Part shown: piece by piece, positions 32,236 through 35,480 of the stretch
Layout of the letters: each line of letters opens with the position of its first letter
How positions within the stretch are numbered: the stretch's first letter is position 1
From: a virus
Virus record (IMG/VR): IMGVR_UViG_3300023174_000386
Span: 1-35,480 of that record
Direction: 5' to 3' (one strand)
Length of the DNA stretch: 35,480 nucleotides
Notes under the pieces: generated by a model
What the model saw: only the letters and a program-made list of their open reading frames with translations
Database searches by the model: none
Told to the model about the DNA's origin: nothing
Translations under genes and position numbers: made by a program

Positions 32236-32568
32236 ATTGTCACATTGTCAAATTGTCACGCCAAAATAATTAGCGCTTAGGTTCTTACTTATAAGTCAAA
32301 TTGTCAAAAGACAATATGACATATAAACTAGTTTAGGGATTTTTGGCGCCGGCATAGGGCGGCCGGAATTATAGGTCAAATACGTCATATTGTCGGCCAT
32401 TTTAAATTGACGCCATAGCAGCCTATATTTATTAAATTTAATCTACTTAAATATATCTAATAAAATGACAATTTGACCTATAAATCTTCCCGCGCGTTAT
32501 GCCAATTGGCCGCGTCAATTGTCATTTATCAATTGTCATTTGACAATTTGAGACAATATTTTGACAAT
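32236..32568. promoter_or_regulatory. ATTGTCA/TGACAAT array, candidate origin or operator region
   Basis: AT-rich sequence with nine exact copies of ATTGTCA or its complement: plus orientation at 32236, 32244, 32252, 32300, 32518, 32532; reverse at 32466, 32541, 32562. Shorter GACAAT or ATTGTC versions are at 32310, 32389 and 32552. The first three lie at an 8-base period. AATTGTCATTTGACAATT (32531-32548) is a near-perfect inverted repeat. TTATAGGTCAAAT (32369-32381) is inverted exactly at 32471-32483, with a variant at 32289-32301. No gene is visible in 31965-32677. Confidence 0.7.
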
Positions 32569-32603
32569 TTTTAACTATTTTGTTGTATTTGTAACGAAAT
32601 CCG

Positions 32604-32632
32604 TTGCAATAGTTAAAATTATGCGATAAACT
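32604..32632 (+). promoter_or_regulatory. Weak candidate promoter for the small-gene operon
   Basis: TTGCAA (32604-32609) and TAAACT (32627-32632) with a 17-base spacer, each four of six to the sigma70 consensus, just downstream of the motif array and 45 bases before the first ATG. Confidence 0.35.
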
Positions 32633-32677
32633 AAACGGGCAGTACACAACAAACAAACAAGTAAAGGAAAACACAAA

Positions 32678-32881
32678 ATGAACAAATCGCAAGCTAAACA
32701 AGTCGACATGATCAACGTATATTTGGCCAATGGTATGCAAGATACTGCAGCCCGCAGCCTATCATCTTTGATTAGATCGGCCATGACAAGTAAGAGCAAA
32801 TTTGAATTAGTGCAGATTGCAAAAATGCACAATTTACTAGCGCATCCTGATTTCAAATGCGGATTTCAAATAATTAACTAA
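32678..32881 (+). CDS. Hypothetical small protein (67 aa)
   Basis: First gene of the right-hand plus operon, with SD AAAGGAAAA before the ATG. Residues are mixed helical (QAKQVDMINVYLANGMQDTA, then ARSLSSLIRSAMTSKSKFEL). No cysteine pairs or membrane helix. First position after a large control region suggests early expression; a host-takeover or regulatory role is possible but not shown. A small hairpin follows the stop codon (32889-32907). Confidence 0.65.
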   Translation: MNKSQAKQVDMINVYLANGMQDTAARSLSSLIRSAMTSKSKFELVQIAKMHNLLAHPDFKCGFQIIN

Positions 32882-32888
32882 ACAATAC

Positions 32889-32907
32889 GCCAGGCCTTGC
32901 GCCTGGC
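32889..32907 (+). other. Hairpin GCCAGGC-CTTGC-GCCTGGC
   Basis: Perfect seven-pair stem with a five-base loop between the first two genes of the operon. No T tract follows, so it is more likely an RNA-processing or stability element than a terminator. Confidence 0.5.
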
Positions 32908-32931
32908 ATTAATAAACTAAAGGAAAACAAA

Positions 32932-33231
32932 ATGCAAATAGATAAAATAATCAGTTTCAATACGGGCCGCCAATACTCTGATAAAGGGCAGCGGATCGCA
33001 GCTGCAATACACAATGGCGTAGTTATCATGGTAGATATTGACCGTGGGATAGATTACGCTTTACCAGCTGCGGCCTTAGATCGTAATTCAATAATGAATG
33101 CTTATGACGATCCCGCCTTGCATACTTACTCTGGCGCAGCATTTGACAATAATTTCCAATTAGAGCGTGAATTTCTTAAAGAATTAGAGGATCACGCCTT
33201 ACTAGCATCGCCTGGCATCTTAAAAGGATAA
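32932..33231 (+). CDS. Hypothetical phage protein (99 aa)
   Basis: A 99-residue protein with SD AAAGGAAAA and the start QIDKIISFNTGRQYSDKGQR, then IAAAIHNGVVIMVDIDRGID, a beta-like pattern that I have seen in small phage and plasmid proteins without a known function. The C-terminal half is polar and helical. Two genes before the clamp-like gene; a link to replication is only positional. Confidence 0.65.
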   Translation: MQIDKIISFNTGRQYSDKGQRIAAAIHNGVVIMVDIDRGIDYALPAAALDRNSIMNAYDDPALHTYSGAAFDNNFQLEREFLKELEDHALLASPGILKG

Positions 33232-33236
33232 ATAAA

Positions 33237-33320
33237 ATGAAACAATTAGATATTTTAATTATTACGCTGTTGGTAGTATCGCCGTTGATTTTAGCAATAA
33301 CTCAATTAATCTTAAACTAA
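33237..33320 (+). CDS. Membrane micropeptide (27 aa)
   Basis: MKQLDILIITLLVVSPLILA and seven more residues: essentially a single transmembrane helix. SD AAAGGAT precedes the ATG at 33237. It fits exactly between the 99-residue gene and the clamp-like gene. One of three such micropeptides in this operon. Confidence 0.5.
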   Translation: MKQLDILIITLLVVSPLILAITQLILN

Positions 33321-33333
33321 AGGAAACTAAAAA

Positions 33334-33981
33334 ATGCAATTCTCAATCAAACAATCGCAGCTTAAGGCCATGCTAAACCTAGCAGCAAAGCAGGATATTA
33401 GATTTTATCTATGTGGCGTATTCGTGGAATTTAATCAAACCACTACTCGCCTGGTCGCAACGTGCGGTCATAAACTAGGTGTTTTAAATCATTCGAGCGA
33501 AGATAACCAGGGCGCAGGATCCTTGATTATTCCAAGGGAAGTAATTGAAAATCTACCAAAGGCCACTAGGTCATTCGATCCTGAATTAATTATCACTAGC
33601 GAAGATAAAGAAGGATTTTGGAAAATAAGCGCAGCGGGTACACAAACAATCTTTGGCCAAATTGACGGTAGATTTCCAGAATATCGCAGGGTTTGTGATT
33701 TTAAAACAAGCGGCGAGGCTGCTAATTTTAATTATGAGTACATGGTCCAATTTTTAAAAGTACAACACGCGCTTGGTGGATCTAAAACGTGTACCGTCAA
33801 TTTATACCAGAACGGCACAAGCGGCGCCCTGGTCACTCTAGCTGGCGTTGATAATTTTGCTGGCGTGATCATGCCAATACGTAGCGACGCAACAAACCAA
33901 GCTGGCGCAACAATGGATAATGAGCTATTAAAGTTATTACCCGATACAAGCGTAGGCGACGCCGCCGCCGTAGCAGCTTAG
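33334..33981 (+). CDS. Shortened beta sliding clamp-like protein
   Basis: A 215-residue DnaN relative. Its first residues align with the start of domain II of E. coli DnaN: QDIRFYLCGV against QDVRYYLNGM, RLVATCGHKLGV against RTVATDGHRLAV, LIIPREVIENL against VIVPRKGVIEL, DGRFPEYRRV against DGRFPDYRRV. After that about 70 residues (first half of domain III) are missing, and the match resumes with FNYEYMVQFL against FNVSYVLDVL and VIMPIR against VVMPMR. All of domain I is absent. The kept segments are those that form the clamp's peptide-binding cleft. An extra 32-residue Ala-rich tail follows. SD AAAGGAAAC supports the start. Ring formation is doubtful; see findings. Confidence 0.85.
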   Translation: MQFSIKQSQLKAMLNLAAKQDIRFYLCGVFVEFNQTTTRLVATCGHKLGVLNHSSEDNQGAGSLIIPREVIENLPKATRSFDPELIITSEDKEGFWKISAAGTQTIFGQIDGRFPEYRRVCDFKTSGEAANFNYEYMVQFLKVQHALGGSKTCTVNLYQNGTSGALVTLAGVDNFAGVIMPIRSDATNQAGATMDNELLKLLPDTSVGDAAAVAA

Positions 33982-33989
33982 TGTTATCT

Positions 33990-34017
33990 TATAAGCGCTC
34001 TGCTTAGGGCGCTTATA
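33990..34017 (+). other. 12-pair hairpin after the clamp-like gene
   Basis: TATAAGCGCTCT (33990-34001) pairs with AGGGCGCTTATA (34006-34017), one G-U pair, four-base loop GCTT, nine bases after the clamp stop codon. No T run follows, so it may protect the upstream mRNA or attenuate rather than terminate. Confidence 0.6.
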
Positions 34018-34065
34018 GGGCTAACATTTGGCCAATAAACTAAACTAAAGTAAAGGAATCTAACC

Positions 34066-34398
34066 ATGTACCAAAATGTTAATTTTACGGATTTTCACAA
34101 TGCTTTTAAGCAGCTGCGGCCTAATAATTTTTCTTTTGAGGGCTTGCAGGCGTTATTCGAATACTGCGAAGATTATGAGCGCGATACGGGCGAGCCGCAG
34201 GAATTAGACGTCATCGCGCTATGCTGCGATATAACCGAAGATAAGCCCCTAAGTATTGCCTTGGGCTATCGCATTGATCTAAGCGCCGTTGATCTAGGCG
34301 ACGATCCAGCTATACGCCAGCTAGTGCTGGATCACTTGCAGGATCATACAACGGTAGTTGGTGAAACTGCGGATTCTATTTTATTCGTAAACTATTAA
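34066..34398 (+). CDS. Conserved phage protein (110 aa), unknown
   Basis: An acidic 110-residue protein with the pattern NFTDFHNAFKQLRPNNFSFE, then GLQALFEYCEDYERDTGEPQ, then ELDVIALCCD. I recognise this arrangement from many phage and mobile-element proteins of unknown function. The strong negative charge is compatible with DNA mimicry or binding to a host protein, but no specific evidence supports that. SD AAAGGAAT lies upstream of the ATG. Confidence 0.7.
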   Translation: MYQNVNFTDFHNAFKQLRPNNFSFEGLQALFEYCEDYERDTGEPQELDVIALCCDITEDKPLSIALGYRIDLSAVDLGDDPAIRQLVLDHLQDHTTVVGETADSILFVNY

Positions 34399-34407
34399 GG
34401 GGATAAC

Positions 34408-34602
34408 GTGAATAATCAAAATAGATTTGAAGTAAAAGAAGAAGAATTACCAAGCGACGAATACGACAATGAAATTAATCATTGGTACGTTTACGACAAT
34501 GAGACGGATACCGTTGTCAATAACGAATGGTTTGATACTGAAAAGCGCGCCCAGGACTACTTAGAATTAATCGAAAGCCAAATTTTACAATTAGAGGGTT
34601 AA
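34408..34602 (+). CDS. Acidic small protein (64 aa, GTG start)
   Basis: GTG start at 34408 preceded by AAGGGGAT. The 64 residues are very acidic (EVKEEELPSDEYDNEINHWY, then VYDNETDTVVNNEWFDTEKR) and end in a short helix. No cysteines. Function unknown; acidic small proteins of this sort are often anti-host factors, but this is only an analogy. Confidence 0.6.
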   Translation: MNNQNRFEVKEEELPSDEYDNEINHWYVYDNETDTVVNNEWFDTEKRAQDYLELIESQILQLEG

Positions 34603-34605
34603 ACC

Positions 34606-34704
34606 ATGAAAACATTTTTAGACTATTTACTAGGTGGCCTATTTATGGCCGCCATGGGCTTAGGCCTGGCTCTTATTTATATCTACAAAATAGGGGGTTT
34701 TTAA
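34606..34704 (+). CDS. Membrane micropeptide (32 aa)
   Basis: MKTFLDYLLGGLFMAAMGLG continues to LALIYIYKIGGF. One hydrophobic helix with small residues (GGLFMAAMG) that favour helix packing. SD GAGGG precedes the ATG. It lies in the correct strand between two genes with no room for another frame. Confidence 0.5.
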   Translation: MKTFLDYLLGGLFMAAMGLGLALIYIYKIGGF

Positions 34705-34705
34705 A

Positions 34706-34900
34706 ATGAAAAATATATACATCGTAATGATTAAAGAAGAACTTGAAAATTCTACAAGTATTGAAACTTGCAAGGCGTTTCAAACTAAAAAACAAGCTAA
34801 TCAATATATGAAAACTTTAAAACCTTTGTTTGATGAGGGCAAAACAAGTTTTTATATTGAAATTTGCCCTTTCGAGTTTGAGGAGGTCAAATGTATATAG
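34706..34900 (+). CDS. Hypothetical small protein (64 aa)
   Basis: A 64-residue mixed alpha/beta protein (KNIYIVMIKEELENSTSIET, then CKAFQTKKQANQYMKTLKPL, then FDEGKTSFYIEICPFEFEEV). The strand-helix-strand layout with basic helix is typical of small phage proteins. It follows the 32-residue micropeptide by one base, and GAGGAGGT in its last codons is the SD for the next gene. No family recognised. Confidence 0.6.
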   Translation: MKNIYIVMIKEELENSTSIETCKAFQTKKQANQYMKTLKPLFDEGKTSFYIEICPFEFEEVKCI

Positions 34901-35001
34901 TTCATTACACAATCCAAGGCGAGGATTACTCAATTCGATTTACTAATAAAACAAGTGCGCAGCTATTTGCGGCGCGTTACAACGGGAAAATAAGCACATG
35001 A
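34891..35001 (+). CDS. Hypothetical micropeptide (36 aa)
   Basis: ATG at 34891 with a perfect SD (GAGGAGGT). The 36 residues start MYIVHYTIQGEDYSIRFTNK, a beta-hairpin-like stretch, then a short basic helix. It overlaps the previous gene by ten bases and the next by four (ATGA). The SD is the main support. Confidence 0.6.
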   Translation: MYIVHYTIQGEDYSIRFTNKTSAQLFAARYNGKIST

Positions 35002-35213
35002 AAACATATCAAGCTAAAAACGGTAAAACACAATATAAACCTAGTGAAAAACAATTAATGACGGCTATTGATAACATGGCGGGATTTTGCCTGGCGTGCG
35101 GCGCTGAGTCGGAAACTGTGGAGCCAGATGCGCGTAGGTATAGCTGCGCTTGCTGTGGCGCTGCTAAAGTGTACGGCGGCGAGGAATTACTATTAATGGG
35201 GTTATATCACTAA
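34998..35213 (+). CDS. Zinc-ribbon protein (71 aa)
   Basis: A 71-residue protein with two cysteine knuckles, CLAC (31-34) and CACC (50-53), followed by GAAKVYGGEELLLMGLY. This is a recurring zinc-ribbon phage/plasmid family (pattern FCLACG--------DAR-Y-C--CGA--VYG-EELL-MG) of unknown function, probably binding nucleic acid or protein. ATGA overlap with the upstream gene. Confidence 0.72.
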   Translation: MKTYQAKNGKTQYKPSEKQLMTAIDNMAGFCLACGAESETVEPDARRYSCACCGAAKVYGGEELLLMGLYH

Positions 35214-35275
35214 TGATCTATATTTTAATTGGCCTTATATTGGCCGGTATCGTGGCGTATTGGTTAGATCTTTAG
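35213..35275 (+). CDS. Membrane micropeptide (20 aa)
   Basis: MIYILIGLILAGIVAYWLDL: a single hydrophobic helix. Its ATG shares a base with the preceding stop (TAATG), so coupling is possible, but the SD is weak. Small ORFs of this length arise by chance; support comes from position in a tight operon directly before the terminator. Confidence 0.4.
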   Translation: MIYILIGLILAGIVAYWLDL

Positions 35276-35293
35276 CTAACCACTAACCCGCCG

Positions 35294-35321
35294 CCCCTAG
35301 CTAACCCCTAGGGGTTTTTTT
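35294..35321 (+). terminator. Intrinsic terminator of the small-gene operon
   Basis: Stem CCCCTAG (35294-35300), loop CTAACCC, stem CTAGGGG (35308-35314), then seven T. Same stem and loop length as the plus-strand terminator at 2544-2573. Confidence 0.85.
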
Positions 35322-35333
35322 ACGCCTGGCGCT

Positions 35334-35419
35334 GCGGATCCGCGACCAGCTGCCGACCAGCTGCCGACCAGCTGCCGACCAGCTGCCGACCAGCTGCCGA
35401 CCAGCTGCCGACCAGCTGC
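35334..35419. repeat. Palindrome plus seven 11-base tandem repeats
   Basis: The palindrome GCGGATCCGC (35334-35343) abuts seven copies of CGACCAGCTGC (35343-35419). This is the intact version of the array seen at 1-66. It is followed by the unique 61-base sequence shared with 67-127. The 205 bases from 35276 to the window end contain no gene. Confidence 0.9.
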
Positions 35420-35480
35420 CGGCGCCCACGCCATGCGCAAAAGCCATTTCATTTTAAATCTTGCAGGCAAACGCTCCCGT

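Noticed and set aside
32007-32269. Two plus-strand open frames of 69 and 67 residues in the GC-rich block
   Set aside because: Composition is Pro/Arg/Ala-rich from repeats, the frames overlap each other, and neither has an SD.
32522-32856. Minus-strand open frames opposite the first operon gene
   Set aside because: They lie antisense to a gene with a good SD, run through the operator-like array, and have improbable composition.
32889-32907. Intrinsic terminator after the first operon gene
   Set aside because: The stem is perfect but the following sequence (ATTAATAAACTAA) lacks a T tract.

Overview
The window is a complete tailed-phage genome (Caudoviricetes) with a P22-like capsid and short-tail (podovirus) structural plan. 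Bases 1-127 are repeated exactly at 35354-35480. The contig is therefore most simply a closed circle of 35,353 unique bases whose ends overlap by 127 bases, a common assembler k-mer length. I see no integrase, excisionase, CI-type repressor or tRNA gene, so a strictly lytic phage is the simplest reading. The host cannot be named from sequence alone. Shine-Dalgarno (SD) sites of the AAGGAG type, the P22-type neck proteins and the GH108 endolysin point to a Gram-negative bacterium. Several small gene families (DUF6321-, DUF5856- and DUF7936-like) are, from memory, frequent in aquatic phages.

Layout: 1-204 is a repeat-rich non-coding junction. 205-7287 (minus strand) is the replication block: primase-helicase, PP-loop/PAPS-reductase-like protein, family A DNA polymerase, two small proteins (one a possible ssDNA-binding protein) and a Cas4/RecB-like nuclease. 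A 75-base divergent promoter region follows. 7363-10536 (plus) holds a VRR-NUC nuclease, a SNF2-type helicase and a train of tiny overlapping genes, including a stand-alone sigma region 4-like protein. 10528-31964 (minus) is the late block, transcribed from right to left: small and large terminase, three small basic proteins, portal, tail fibre genes, scaffold, coat, accessory head proteins, gp4-like and gp10-like neck/tail factors, a cupin, three large virion/ejection proteins, then the lysis cassette. 31965-32677 is a 713-base control region with a GC-rich repeat block and an AT-rich array of ATTGTCA/TGACAAT motifs. 32678-35275 (plus) is an operon of small genes including a shortened beta sliding clamp, three single-helix membrane micropeptides and a zinc-ribbon protein, closed by a strong terminator at 35294-35321.

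How it works together: the minus replication block and the plus VRR-NUC/SNF2 operon diverge from 7288-7362. The late block and the small-gene operon diverge from 31965-32677, the best candidate for master control region or origin. The two outer transcription units converge on the tandem-repeat junction. Most neighbouring genes overlap by 1-11 bases (ATGA, GTGA, TAATG), so translational coupling is widespread.

The most unusual points are: a 215-residue beta-clamp relative that starts at DnaN domain II, lacks the first half of domain III, yet keeps the segments that form the clamp's peptide-binding cleft; the motif array at 32236-32568; two mutually exclusive RNA hairpins directly upstream of a DNA polymerase start that has no visible SD; and the tandem repeats plus twin terminators around the junction. 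All family assignments are from motif recognition by eye; no database search was run.
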